From positions 2,976,001 to 3,040,000 of the forward strand of contig NZ_RBHX01000001.1 of NCBI RefSeq assembly GCF_003626735.1: a stretch of DNA of 64,000 bases, read 5' to 3'. The notes below the pieces were generated by a model, which did no database searches, was not told where the DNA came from, and saw only the letters and a list, made by a program, of their open reading frames with translations. Positions within the stretch are counted from its first letter, which is position 1, and every line of letters starts with the position of its first letter. The translations under genes and the position numbers were made by a program. This document shows positions 16,031 through 24,623 of the stretch, in pieces. This DNA comes from Microbacterium sp. CGR2 (GTDB lineage: Bacteria; Actinomycetota; Actinomycetes; Actinomycetales; Microbacteriaceae).

Positions 16031-16924
16031 ATGGCCATCGAGTTCGATTCCTCCTCCCCCAAGTTCGCCGAGTACGCCGAGCCAGGACGGCTGGTGACCA
16101 CCGAATGGCTCGCGTCGCGGCTGGGCGAGCCGGGTCTCGTCGTCGTCGAATCCGATGAGGACGTGCTCCTCTACGAGACGGGCCACATTCCCGGGGCCGT
16201 CAAGGTCGACTGGCACACCGAGCTCAACGACCCGGTCGTTCGTGACTATGTCGACGGAGAGGGCTTCGCTGCGCTGCTGAGCCGCAAGGGGATCTCTCGA
16301 GACGACACCGTCGTGATCTATGGCGACAAGAACAACTGGTGGGCCGCGTACGCTCTCTGGGTCTTCTCTCTCTTCGGCCACGAAGACGTGCGGCTCCTCG
16401 ACGGCGGTCGCGACCGCTGGATCTCGGAAGGCCGGGAGCTCACCCGCGAGGCGACCGTGCGCCCCGCGACCGAGTACCCCGTCGTCGAGCGCGACGACTC
16501 CGGCATCCGCGCCTACAAGGAGGACGTCCTCGCACACCTCGGAAACCCGCTGATCGACGTCCGCTCACCGGAGGAATACAGCGGCGAGCGGACGACCGCT
16601 CCGGCGTATCCGGACGAAGGAGCCCTGCGTGCCGGGCACATTCCCACGGCGCAGAGTGTCCCGTGGGGCAAGGCCGTGGCCGAGGACGGCGGGTTCAAGA
16701 GCCGGTCCGAACTCGAGGCGATCTATCGGGACGGCGCCGGCCTCGCCGACGGCGACGACGTCGTCGCGTACTGCCGGATCGGGGAGCGCTCGAGCCACAC
16801 GTGGTTCGTCCTCAAGCATCTGCTCGGCTTCCAGAACGTGCGCAACTACGACGGGTCATGGACGGAATGGGGCAGCGCGGTCCGCGTGCCGATCGTCACC
16901 GGCACCGAGCCCGGCACGCTCTGA
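16031..16924 (+). CDS. tandem-rhodanese sulfurtransferase
   Basis: This 297-residue protein has two rhodanese domains (about 20-140 and 165-290). The C-terminal active-site loop CRIGERSSH carries the catalytic Cys, while the first domain has YGDKNNWWA with Asp at that place, so only the second domain is catalytic, as usual for SseA/CysA-type thiosulfate sulfurtransferases. GGAG precedes ATG 16031. The SufE gene starts 10 bp downstream, suggesting the pair handles persulfide sulfur for Fe-S cluster assembly or related sulfur transfer. Confidence 0.92.
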   Translation: MAIEFDSSSPKFAEYAEPGRLVTTEWLASRLGEPGLVVVESDEDVLLYETGHIPGAVKVDWHTELNDPVVRDYVDGEGFAALLSRKGISRDDTVVIYGDKNNWWAAYALWVFSLFGHEDVRLLDGGRDRWISEGRELTREATVRPATEYPVVERDDSGIRAYKEDVLAHLGNPLIDVRSPEEYSGERTTAPAYPDEGALRAGHIPTAQSVPWGKAVAEDGGFKSRSELEAIYRDGAGLADGDDVVAYCRIGERSSHTWFVLKHLLGFQNVRNYDGSWTEWGSAVRVPIVTGTEPGTL

Positions 16925-16934
16925 ACATGTGACA

Positions 16935-17375
16935 ATGGCAGGGATGAGCGCACCTGAAGTCCCTGACATCCTGGCGGAGATCCGCGACGGCTTCCTGGAG
17001 ACCCCGGAAGCCGACCGTCTGCTGCTCCTGCTGGAGTACTCCGACGAGCTTCCTCCGGTTTCCGGAGAGGTCGCAGAACACCCGGAGATGTGCGAGCGCG
17101 TCGCAGAGTGTCAGTCGCCCGTGTACATCTACGTCGAGGTGCGCGACGGCATCGTGACGATGCATGCGACCGCTCCGGAAGAAGCCCCCACGACGCGCGG
17201 CTTCGCCAGCATCCTCGTCCAGGGCATCACGGGTCTCACCCCCGACGAGGTCTTGGCGATTCCCGACGACTACCCGCAGTCGATCGGTCTGACCAAGGCA
17301 GTTTCGCCCCTCCGCATCGGCGGGATGACGGGCATGCTGATGCGCGCGAAGAAGCAGGTCATGCAGAAGCGCTGA
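16935..17375 (+). CDS. SufE-family sulfur acceptor
   Basis: The 146-residue protein (143 if the second ATG at 16944 is used) matches SufE. LEYSDELPP is followed by ERVAECQSPVYIYVEV, where the Cys accepts persulfide sulfur, and GLTPDEVLAIPDDYPQSIGL is the conserved helical part. SufE normally passes sulfur from SufS to SufB. Here it follows a sulfurtransferase, an arrangement seen in actinobacteria. Its 3' end overlaps the convergent hydrolase gene by 17 bp. Confidence 0.9.
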   Translation: MAGMSAPEVPDILAEIRDGFLETPEADRLLLLLEYSDELPPVSGEVAEHPEMCERVAECQSPVYIYVEVRDGIVTMHATAPEEAPTTRGFASILVQGITGLTPDEVLAIPDDYPQSIGLTKAVSPLRIGGMTGMLMRAKKQVMQKR

Positions 17376-18513
17376 AGCCCTGAGCGCGGAGCCAGTCGGT
17401 GATCGCCGAGCTCCACCCGGTCTGGTCGTAGTTCCACAGCTTCGTGTGACGTGCTCCGCTGAACGTCGGCATGGTGACCAGATCGGGGCGAGCCCGCTCG
17501 AGCGCGTGCGAGGCATCCGCCGGAACGAAGCCGTCGTCTTCGCTGTGCAGGATGAGGATCGGCGCGGTCAGCTCGTCCGCCCGCGCGACCATGTCGAGTT
17601 GGTCGAACGGGATCGCGTCCTCCGCTCCGCTGAGTCGCGCGGTGAGCGGAAGGGAGAGCGCACTCATGGCGAGGTCGGGAAGAGGCGCGTGCATCCCGGC
17701 GGCCTTGGCCTGGTACCGCAGCACGGTCCGCCAGTCGACGACGGGCGACTCGAGGATCAGGCCGGCGATGCTGTCGCGGTTGGCCGAGCCCAAGGCGGCC
17801 TGGAATGCCACCGCTCCGCCCATCGACCAGCCCATGAGGATCACTCGCTCGGCGCCGTGCCGCAGCGCATAGGAGATGGCCGCGTCGACATCCCGCCACT
17901 CCGAGGCACCGAGCGCATAGGCTCCACCGCGGCTGCGCGGGGCTTCGCCGTCGTTGCGGTACGAGACGACGAGGTTCGGCAGTCCCGCCGAGTGCAGCAC
18001 CGGAACGGCGCGCAGGCACTCGGCCCGCATCGTCCCCCGTCCGTGCACCTGGATCACCCATGTCGACGAGTCACCGGGGAAATACCAGGCTGGGCAGGGA
18101 CCCGCGGACGACCGGATCAGCACGTTCTCCCAGCGGAGATGCAACTCACCGGGCGCTGCGTAGTACCAGCCACTGAACCCCGCCTCCCGGTCGACGCGTG
18201 CACCGGGCTCGATCTGGGTGAGCAGCTTTCGGCGAACGCTCGTCGCGTCGGCGCTCAGGACAGCGCCGAGCTTGACGTAGCCGTAGGTCCCCGTGGTGAA
18301 CAGCCCGTAGCGCCCGGGGAGCTCCGTGTCGAGCGTGCGCGTCAACTCGATGGTCTGCGCGCCGGTGTCGACGGCCAGGATGGTCGTGTCCGCGGGGCGG
18401 CGCGTCGGCGTCACCACACGTCTGGCCACTCCGAACACGATCAACGCCAGCCCCGTCCCGAGAGCGAGCAATGCGGGGACAAGGAGCGCAACGGCGTGCC
18501 TGAGACTCTTCAT
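17359..18513 (-). CDS. membrane-anchored alpha/beta hydrolase
   Basis: The 384-residue protein begins with one hydrophobic segment (about 8-30), an uncleaved anchor or signal peptide. A beta-rich region precedes the hydrolase core. The nucleophile elbow is GWSMGG, the acid probably in ILHSEDDGFVP and the histidine in GARHTKLWN, forming a full Ser-Asp-His triad. GAYALGASEWRDV is typical of this actinobacterial group. Substrate unknown (ester, lipid or peptide). Divergent from the DUF3000 gene. Confidence 0.85.
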   Translation of the reverse strand: MKSLRHAVALLVPALLALGTGLALIVFGVARRVVTPTRRPADTTILAVDTGAQTIELTRTLDTELPGRYGLFTTGTYGYVKLGAVLSADATSVRRKLLTQIEPGARVDREAGFSGWYYAAPGELHLRWENVLIRSSAGPCPAWYFPGDSSTWVIQVHGRGTMRAECLRAVPVLHSAGLPNLVVSYRNDGEAPRSRGGAYALGASEWRDVDAAISYALRHGAERVILMGWSMGGAVAFQAALGSANRDSIAGLILESPVVDWRTVLRYQAKAAGMHAPLPDLAMSALSLPLTARLSGAEDAIPFDQLDMVARADELTAPILILHSEDDGFVPADASHALERARPDLVTMPTFSGARHTKLWNYDQTGWSSAITDWLRAQGFSASA

Positions 18514-18526
18514 CGCCTCCTGACTC

Positions 18527-18532
18527 TAGCCT
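18527..18532 (+). promoter_or_regulatory. -10 (TAGCCT) for the leaderless DUF3000-rnd operon
   Basis: TAGCCT fits TANNNT and ends 6 nt before the GTG at 18539, with no ribosome site between. It lies in the 25-bp divergent gap with the hydrolase. Confidence 0.55.
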
Positions 18533-18538
18533 GTTGCC

Positions 18539-19120
18539 GTGACCGCTCACCCCGACGCCGGGACCCTCTTCGACAGCGCGACGGCAGAACTACGCGAGAC
18601 CGCGTTCCGCGACGACATCACGGTGCACGAGATCCCCACTCCACAGGGCCTCGCTCCGTTCGCGATCGCCCTCGCCGCCGATGTCCGTCCTGGCAGCGAC
18701 GGTGAGTCGATCTACGGCACCGGAAGGTTCGTCCTGCTGCACGATCCCGACGAGCCGGGCGCCTGGGGCGGAGCCTGGCGCATCGTCACCTTCGCCCAGG
18801 CTCCCCTCGAGAGCGAGATCGGCACGGACCCTCTCCTGGCCGACGTCACCTGGTCGTGGCTTGTCGACGCCCTCGACTCACGCGACGCCGTCTATCACTC
18901 GGCCTCGGGCACCTCGACGAAGACGCTGTCCAAGGGATTCGGTGGCCTCGCCGACGAAGGCGACGGCGCACAGATAGAATTGCGGGCGTCCTGGACACCG
19001 GATGGCCCCTTCCGACCGCACGTCGAAGCATGGGCCGAGCTGGTCGGAATGCTGGCGGGACTTCCGCCCGGTTCCGAGGGCATCGCCGTGATCGGCGCGC
19101 GAAAGGCTGTACGTGACTGA
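18539..19120 (+). CDS. DUF3000 family protein
   Basis: This 193-residue protein matches the actinobacterial DUF3000 family: LYDxA-like opening, PFAIALAADV, GRFVLLHDPDEPGAWGGAWRIVTF and a conserved ELRASWTP segment. It has no signal peptide or membrane helix and no catalytic motif I recognise. The GTG start with a -10 only 6 nt away suggests leaderless translation. Its stop overlaps the RNase D start by 8 bp (GTGACTGA), a conserved pairing in actinobacteria that implies a joint role, perhaps in RNA metabolism; the role itself is unknown. Confidence 0.85.
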   Translation: MTAHPDAGTLFDSATAELRETAFRDDITVHEIPTPQGLAPFAIALAADVRPGSDGESIYGTGRFVLLHDPDEPGAWGGAWRIVTFAQAPLESEIGTDPLLADVTWSWLVDALDSRDAVYHSASGTSTKTLSKGFGGLADEGDGAQIELRASWTPDGPFRPHVEAWAELVGMLAGLPPGSEGIAVIGARKAVRD

Positions 19121-20306
19121 ATACTCCGTGATCTCGGATTCTGAGGAGTTCCGCGAAGCCTGCGGCGCACTCGCGGCGGGCACCGGCCCCGTTGCCGTCG
19201 ATGTGGAACGCGCATCCGGTTTCCGCTACTCGCAGCGCGCCTACCTGGTGCAGGTCTTCCGACGGGAAGCCGGCGTCTTCCTGTTCGACCCGCCGGAGAT
19301 CGGCGACTTCTCTCCTCTGCAGGAGGCGATCGGCGACAGCGAGTGGGTACTCCACGCCGCCAGCCAAGACCTGCCCTCTCTCCGCGAGCTGCACCTGGAG
19401 CCGCCGTCGATCTTCGACACCGAACTGGCTTCGCGCTTGCTCGGGCACGATCGCGTCGGCCTGGGCGCCGTGGTCGAAGACACCCTCGGCATCACGCTCA
19501 AGAAGGAGCACTCGGCGTCGGATTGGTCGACGCGGCCGCTTCCCTCGGCGTGGCTCGAGTATGCCGCCCTCGACGTCGTGCACCTGATCGACGTCCGCGA
19601 CGCCCTGGTGGCGGAACTCGCGGAGCAGGACAAGACCGAGATCGCCGCTGAAGAGTTCGCAGCGACGCTCTCGCGCGCGCCGAAACCCCCGCGCGAAGAT
19701 CCGTGGAGGCGGCTCAGCGGTCTGCATCAGGTCCGTGGCGCCCGCAACCTCGCCGTCGCCCGCTCGCTGTGGCAGGCGCGCGAGAAGTTCGCGCAGGATC
19801 AGGATGTGTCGCCCGGTCGCCTCGTGCCGGACCGGTCGCTGGTCGCCGCCGTGATGGCGAACCCCCAGTCGAAGCAGGCGCTCGCCGGCATCAAGGAGTT
19901 CCAGGGCCGCGCGAGCCGCTCGCAGCTGGACCGATGGTGGCAGGCGATCGTCGACGGACGTGCGACCGAGGAGCTGCCCCGCGAGCGGGTGCCGAGCGAC
20001 GCCCTGCCGCCTCCCCGAGCATGGGCCGACCGCAACCCTGAGGCCGATGCCCGGCTGAAGGCCGCACGCCCTGTGGTCGAGGCCGTCGCCGAAGAACTCG
20101 GGATGCCCACCGAGAACCTGCTCACCCCGGAATTCCTGCGCCGCATCGCCTGGGATGTGCCCGGGGAGACGGCCGAGGACATCGGAGGCGCCCTCGACGC
20201 GCTCGGTGCCCGACCGTGGCAGATTGCACGGACTGCACAGAAGATCGCGGCTGCCTTTGTAGATGCGGCGCAAGAGCCTGACACCACCCCCGCACCCGCT
20301 TCGTAG
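19113..20306 (+). CDS. rnd: RNase D-like 3'-5' exoribonuclease with HRDC domain
   Basis: The 397-residue protein has a DEDDy exonuclease domain (about 15-200): VDVERASGF supplies the first Asp/Glu, DTELASRLLG the second Asp, and WLEYAALDVVHL the Tyr and last Asp. An HRDC RNA-binding domain follows (about 215-295), then a second HRDC-like part. It probably trims 3' ends of tRNA or other stable RNA. GTG 19113 overlaps the DUF3000 stop, so translation is coupled. Confidence 0.92.
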   Translation: MTEYSVISDSEEFREACGALAAGTGPVAVDVERASGFRYSQRAYLVQVFRREAGVFLFDPPEIGDFSPLQEAIGDSEWVLHAASQDLPSLRELHLEPPSIFDTELASRLLGHDRVGLGAVVEDTLGITLKKEHSASDWSTRPLPSAWLEYAALDVVHLIDVRDALVAELAEQDKTEIAAEEFAATLSRAPKPPREDPWRRLSGLHQVRGARNLAVARSLWQAREKFAQDQDVSPGRLVPDRSLVAAVMANPQSKQALAGIKEFQGRASRSQLDRWWQAIVDGRATEELPRERVPSDALPPPRAWADRNPEADARLKAARPVVEAVAEELGMPTENLLTPEFLRRIAWDVPGETAEDIGGALDALGARPWQIARTAQKIAAAFVDAAQEPDTTPAPAS

Positions 20307-20378
20307 GTTCGATCCAACCGATTCCTCCCGGTTTCCGCGCGTTCATAGACTGAGGACACGCACAAACTTGGAGGCAGA

Positions 20379-21584
20379 GTGGCCGAGATCTCGGACGTCT
20401 TCTTCGTCGATGGAGTACGCACCCCTTTCGGGCGCGCCGGCGAAAAAGGCATGTACTGGAACACCCGCGCGGATGACCTCGCCGTCAAGGCGACCATCGG
20501 CCTGATGGAGCGGAACGCCGCCGTCCCGGCCGACCGCATCGACGACGTCGCGATCGCCGCGACGAGCCAGACAGGCGACCAGGGTCTCACCCTCGGCCGT
20601 TCCGTGGCGATCCTCGCGGGACTCCCGCAGACTGTCCCCGGTCTCGCCGTCGAGCGCATGTGCGCCGGCGCGATGACCAGCGTCACCACCATGGGCGCGT
20701 CGATCGGGGTGGGCATGTACGACCTCGCCCTCGCCGGCGGCGTCGAGCACATGGGGCACCACCCCATCGGCGGCAACGCCGACCCGAACCCGCGCTTCGT
20801 GTCGGAGAAGATGGTCGACCCGGGCGCTCTCAACATGGGAGTCACGGCCGAGCGGATCTTCGACCGGTTCCCGCACCTCACCAAGGAGCGCTCGGACCGC
20901 TACGGGATGCTCAGCCAGCACAAGGTGCAGGCAGCGTACGACGCGGGCAAGATCCAGCCCGACCTCGTGCCTGTGGCCATCAAGGGCGCTGACGGTGCGT
21001 GGGGCCTCGCCAGCGAAGACGAGGGTCGTCGCCCGCAGACGACGATGGAGGACCTCGCCGCTCTGAAGACGCCGTTCCGTCCGCACGGGCGCGTCACAGC
21101 CGGCACCTCCTCGCCGCTCACTGACGGCGCGACCATGTCGCTGCTCGCCGGCGGCGGCGCGGTCAAGGAACTGGGTCTCGCCCCGAAGATGCGGATGGTG
21201 TCCTTCGCCTTCGCCGGAGTGCAGCCCGAGATCATGGGCATCGGCCCGATCCCTTCGACCGAGAAGGCGCTTCGCAAAGCGGGCCTGTCGATCGACGACA
21301 TCGGTCTGTTCGAACTCAACGAGGCCTTCGCCATCCAGGTCATCTCGCTGCTCGATCACTTCGGCGTCGCCGATGACGACCCCCGGGTGAATCAGTGGGG
21401 CGGCGCCATCGCGGTCGGGCATCCGCTCGCGGCATCCGGTGTGCGACTCATGATCCAGCTCGCCGCACAGTTCGCCGAGCGTCCCGACGTCCGCTACGGG
21501 CTCACCGCCATGTGCGTGGGTCTCGGCCAGGGCGGTTCGGTCATCTGGGAGAACCCGCACTACAACGGCAAGAAGCGGAAGTGA
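20379..21584 (+). CDS. fadA: acetyl-CoA C-acyltransferase (thiolase)
   Basis: The 401-residue thiolase performs the last step of fatty-acid beta-oxidation. The acyl-accepting Cys95 is in ERMCAGAMTS, the catalytic His in GHPLAASG and the second Cys in AMCVGLGQG; ELNEAFA is also present. The GTG start has TTGGAGG at a good distance. It leads a two-gene operon: its TGA overlaps the GTG of fadB, matching the usual FadA-FadB complex. Confidence 0.95.
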   Translation: MAEISDVFFVDGVRTPFGRAGEKGMYWNTRADDLAVKATIGLMERNAAVPADRIDDVAIAATSQTGDQGLTLGRSVAILAGLPQTVPGLAVERMCAGAMTSVTTMGASIGVGMYDLALAGGVEHMGHHPIGGNADPNPRFVSEKMVDPGALNMGVTAERIFDRFPHLTKERSDRYGMLSQHKVQAAYDAGKIQPDLVPVAIKGADGAWGLASEDEGRRPQTTMEDLAALKTPFRPHGRVTAGTSSPLTDGATMSLLAGGGAVKELGLAPKMRMVSFAFAGVQPEIMGIGPIPSTEKALRKAGLSIDDIGLFELNEAFAIQVISLLDHFGVADDDPRVNQWGGAIAVGHPLAASGVRLMIQLAAQFAERPDVRYGLTAMCVGLGQGGSVIWENPHYNGKKRK

Positions 21585-23740
21585 ACACGGGAATGACGAA
21601 CTACGACGACATCGACTTCTCGCCGATCCAGGCGCTCACGGAGGGTGAGGTCGTCACGCACTCCCCCGTGCGCGACATCCGCCTCGCCTCCGGCAAGGTT
21701 CTCGCCCTGATCACCCTCGACAACGGCCGCGACCACACGCGTCCGAACACGCTGGGACCCGCCACCCTCACCCTGCTCGGCGAGACTCTCGACGCCCTCG
21801 CTGCGAGGGCAGCAGCCGGTGAGATCCAGGCCGTCGGCATCACCGGCAAGCAGTACATCCTCGCCGCCGGCGCCGACCTCTCCGACATCAGCAAGGTGGG
21901 TTCGCGCGACAACGCACGACTCATCGCGCAGCTGGGGCACAAGGTGCTCGGCAAGCTGAGCGACCTCGGCGTGCCGTCGTTCGCCTTCGTGAACGGCCTG
22001 GCGCTGGGTGGTGGCCTCGAGATCGCCCTGAACTCTTCGTATCGCACGGTCGACGCGTCCGCCGCGGCGGTCGCCCTCCCCGAGGTCTTCCTCGGGATCA
22101 TCCCGGGCTGGGGTGGCGCGTACCTGCTGCCGAACCTGATCGGGATCGAGAACGCCCTCGAGGTGGTCATCTCGAACCCCCTCAAGCAGAACAGGATGCT
22201 GAAGCCGCAGCAGGCCTTCGAGCTGGGCATCTTCGACGCGATCTTCCCGGCGGCGAACTACCTCGAGAACTCGTTGGCCTGGGCCGATGCCGTGCTCGGC
22301 GGCAAGAAGGTCGAGCGCAAGAACGAGCCGGGCAAGATCGAGCGGCTGACCAAGTGGCCGATCGCGGTCAAGATGGCCCGCGGCATGCTGGAGTCGAAGA
22401 TCGGCACCGTGCCGAAGTCGCCGTATGCGGCGCTGGAACTCCTGGACAAGGCCAAGAGCGGCACCAAGGCGGAAGGGTTCGCCCGAGAAGACGAGGCGCT
22501 CGCCGATCTCGTCACCGGCGACCAGTTCGCCGCCTCGATGTATGCCTTCGACCTCGTGCAGAAGCGCGCCAAGCGCCCGGTCGGCGCGCCCGACAAGGCT
22601 CTCGCGAAGAAGGTGGCGAAGGTCGGCATCATCGGCGCCGGCCTGATGGCGAGCCAGTTCGCCCTCCTCTTCGTGCGCAAGCTTCAGGTTCCGGTGCTGA
22701 TCACGGACCTCGATCAAGCTCGTGTCGACAAGGGTGTGGCGTACATCCACGAGGAGATCGGCAAGCTCGAGAGCAAGGGCAGGCTGGACTCGGATGCCGC
22801 GAACAGACTCCGCGCACTCGTCACCGGCACCACCGACAAGAGCCTGTACGCGGATTGCGACTTCGTGATCGAGGCCGTGTTCGAAGAGGTCGGCGTCAAG
22901 CAGCAGGTGTTCGCGGAGATCGAGAAGGTCATCGCCGAAGACGCGATCCTCGCCACCAACACCTCGTCGCTCTCCGTCGAGGAGATCGGCTCGAAGCTCG
23001 CTCATCCTGAGCGCCTTGTGGGATTCCACTTCTTCAACCCGGTGGCTGTCATGCCGCTCATCGAGATCGTGAAGACCCCCGCCACGGCCGACGCCGCGCT
23101 TTCCACGGCCTTCGTCGTCGCGAAGAATCTCGGCAAGAACGCGGTGCTCACCGCGGACGCACCGGGCTTCGTGGTGAACCGCCTCCTCGCGAAGGTCATG
23201 GGCGAGGCCGCACGCGCCGTCTATGAGGGAACCCCGATCGCCGATGTCGAGAAGGCTTTCGCACCGCTGGGGCTCCCGATGGGACCGTTCCAGCTCATCG
23301 ATCTGGTCGGCTGGAAGGTCGCCGCTCACGTTCAGGACACCATGGTGCAGGCCTTCCCTGACCGGTTCTACGCGAACGACAACTTCCACGCTCTCGCGGA
23401 GCTGGATTCCGTCGTGGAGAAGGACAAGGGCGGCCGCGTGACCGGCTGGACGAAGCAGGCTGAGAAGGTGCTGAAGCCGGCGGTGGGTAAGACGCCCGCC
23501 CCCGCGGCGACGATTCTGCAGCGGGTGCAGGACGGCCTCGCCACCGAGATCAAGCTGATGCTCGATCAGGGTGTCGTCCCCGAGGTGGAGGACATCGACC
23601 TCTGCCTCATCCTGGGCGCGGGATGGCCCTTCATCGACGGTGGGGCCTCGCCCTATCTCGACCGCGAGGGGGCCTCCGAGCGGGCCTTCGGCGGGTCCTT
23701 CCACACCCCGCAGATCCGCGGCATCGAGTCCGCGAGCTGA
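21581..23740 (+). CDS. fadB: fatty-acid oxidation multifunctional protein (enoyl-CoA hydratase / 3-hydroxyacyl-CoA dehydrogenase)
   Basis: This is a 719-residue protein from GTG 21581, or 715 from ATG 21593. The N-terminal crotonase domain has AAGADLSDI and the oxyanion segment GLALGGGLEIAL. The NAD-binding domain starts VGIIGAGLMASQFALL (the usual GxGxMG reads GAGLMA), with ATNTSSLSV, GFHFFNPV and the C-terminal PGFVVNRLL. It hydrates enoyl-CoA and oxidises the hydroxyacyl product, feeding FadA. The GTGA overlap with fadA favours the GTG. A terminator follows. Confidence 0.94.
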   Translation: MNTGMTNYDDIDFSPIQALTEGEVVTHSPVRDIRLASGKVLALITLDNGRDHTRPNTLGPATLTLLGETLDALAARAAAGEIQAVGITGKQYILAAGADLSDISKVGSRDNARLIAQLGHKVLGKLSDLGVPSFAFVNGLALGGGLEIALNSSYRTVDASAAAVALPEVFLGIIPGWGGAYLLPNLIGIENALEVVISNPLKQNRMLKPQQAFELGIFDAIFPAANYLENSLAWADAVLGGKKVERKNEPGKIERLTKWPIAVKMARGMLESKIGTVPKSPYAALELLDKAKSGTKAEGFAREDEALADLVTGDQFAASMYAFDLVQKRAKRPVGAPDKALAKKVAKVGIIGAGLMASQFALLFVRKLQVPVLITDLDQARVDKGVAYIHEEIGKLESKGRLDSDAANRLRALVTGTTDKSLYADCDFVIEAVFEEVGVKQQVFAEIEKVIAEDAILATNTSSLSVEEIGSKLAHPERLVGFHFFNPVAVMPLIEIVKTPATADAALSTAFVVAKNLGKNAVLTADAPGFVVNRLLAKVMGEAARAVYEGTPIADVEKAFAPLGLPMGPFQLIDLVGWKVAAHVQDTMVQAFPDRFYANDNFHALAELDSVVEKDKGGRVTGWTKQAEKVLKPAVGKTPAPAATILQRVQDGLATEIKLMLDQGVVPEVEDIDLCLILGAGWPFIDGGASPYLDREGASERAFGGSFHTPQIRGIESAS

Positions 23741-23773
23741 GCGCAAGCGCGCACACAGCGCGCAGGTATCGAG

Positions 23774-23808
23774 AATGCCCCGTTCGACCACATGTCGAGC
23801 GGGGCATT
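23774..23808. terminator. terminator after fadAB
   Basis: AATGCCCCG pairs with CGGGGCATT across a 17-nt loop and is followed by TTCC. It lies 33 bp after the fadB stop. Confidence 0.7.
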
Positions 23809-23911
23809 TCCGCGCAGGCGACCGCCAGACGAACCAGCCGCGAAATCCCCGTGAACATCGAGTGAGACCGGGCGGTTATGGGCCGCAACGGTGCGCTGGG
23901 GCAGGCAGAGT

Positions 23912-24610
23912 ATGAGCGTGGACGCGATCTTCAGCATGTTCAGCAGCGGTGGAGCCATGGGTGGTCTGGTCAAGACGGGGACGGCGGTGTTCACTGTCCT
24001 GCTCGTCGTCCCGGCCCTGCTCAAGCTGTTCATCGTGACCGTCGATGAAGGCTGGGCCGCCATCCGGACCAGGAACGGCAAGCCGATCATCCGCCGAGCT
24101 CGTCCCGGCAAGGCCGGAACCGCCGGGGTCGGAGAGGTTGTCTTCCTCTCCCCCGGATCACACGGCGCTTTCCCTCTGTTCTACTGGTACAAGCTCATCG
24201 ACGTGCGTTGCCGCGCGACGGACCTCCCTGCGCGCCAGTTGACGGCGGCATCCGGGCACCAGCATCTCGTGCACGCCTCATTCGAATGGCGGCCGGTCGT
24301 CTCGGGACGTGACCTCCGGGTGTTCGAACTCGATGTCGTCAATGTCACCGAGCGTGCCGCCAACATCATCTCCGCAGCGCTCCGCGACGTCATCCGCACT
24401 CTCGAAGGCGCCGAGCTCCCCCACAACGACGTGCTGAGCACTCGCGTACGCGAAGCCTGCACGGAGAGCGTCCTGACCGCATGCGGCGTGGAGGTCGTCA
24501 ACGTCCTCATCACCGGGGACGCCCTCACCGACGGCTACCTGTTGTCTCAGGCCATCCGTGGCAGCGACAACGCCCCCGATGTGGTCGCCGCGCTGCATGC
24601 ACTGAACTGA
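23912..24610 (+). CDS. SPFH/band-7 domain membrane protein
   Basis: The 232-residue protein (ATG 23912; a GTG at 23891 is possible) has one N-terminal membrane helix (about 18-40) and then a band-7/SPFH-like domain with IVTVDEGWAAIRTRNG, VDVRCRATDLPARQL and a helical part AANIISAALRDVIRTLEG. SPFH proteins assemble membrane scaffolds for proteases or other partners. No NfeD partner is next to it, and it is convergent with dxs, 13 bp away. The start is uncertain because neither codon has a strong ribosome site. Confidence 0.78.
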   Translation: MSVDAIFSMFSSGGAMGGLVKTGTAVFTVLLVVPALLKLFIVTVDEGWAAIRTRNGKPIIRRARPGKAGTAGVGEVVFLSPGSHGAFPLFYWYKLIDVRCRATDLPARQLTAASGHQHLVHASFEWRPVVSGRDLRVFELDVVNVTERAANIISAALRDVIRTLEGAELPHNDVLSTRVREACTESVLTACGVEVVNVLITGDALTDGYLLSQAIRGSDNAPDVVAALHALN

Positions 24611-24623
24611 CGGCGTTCCTCGT

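Noticed and set aside
16031..16924. Missing catalytic Cys in the first rhodanese domain as an anomaly
   Set aside because: Loss of the N-terminal domain Cys is normal in tandem-domain sulfurtransferases.
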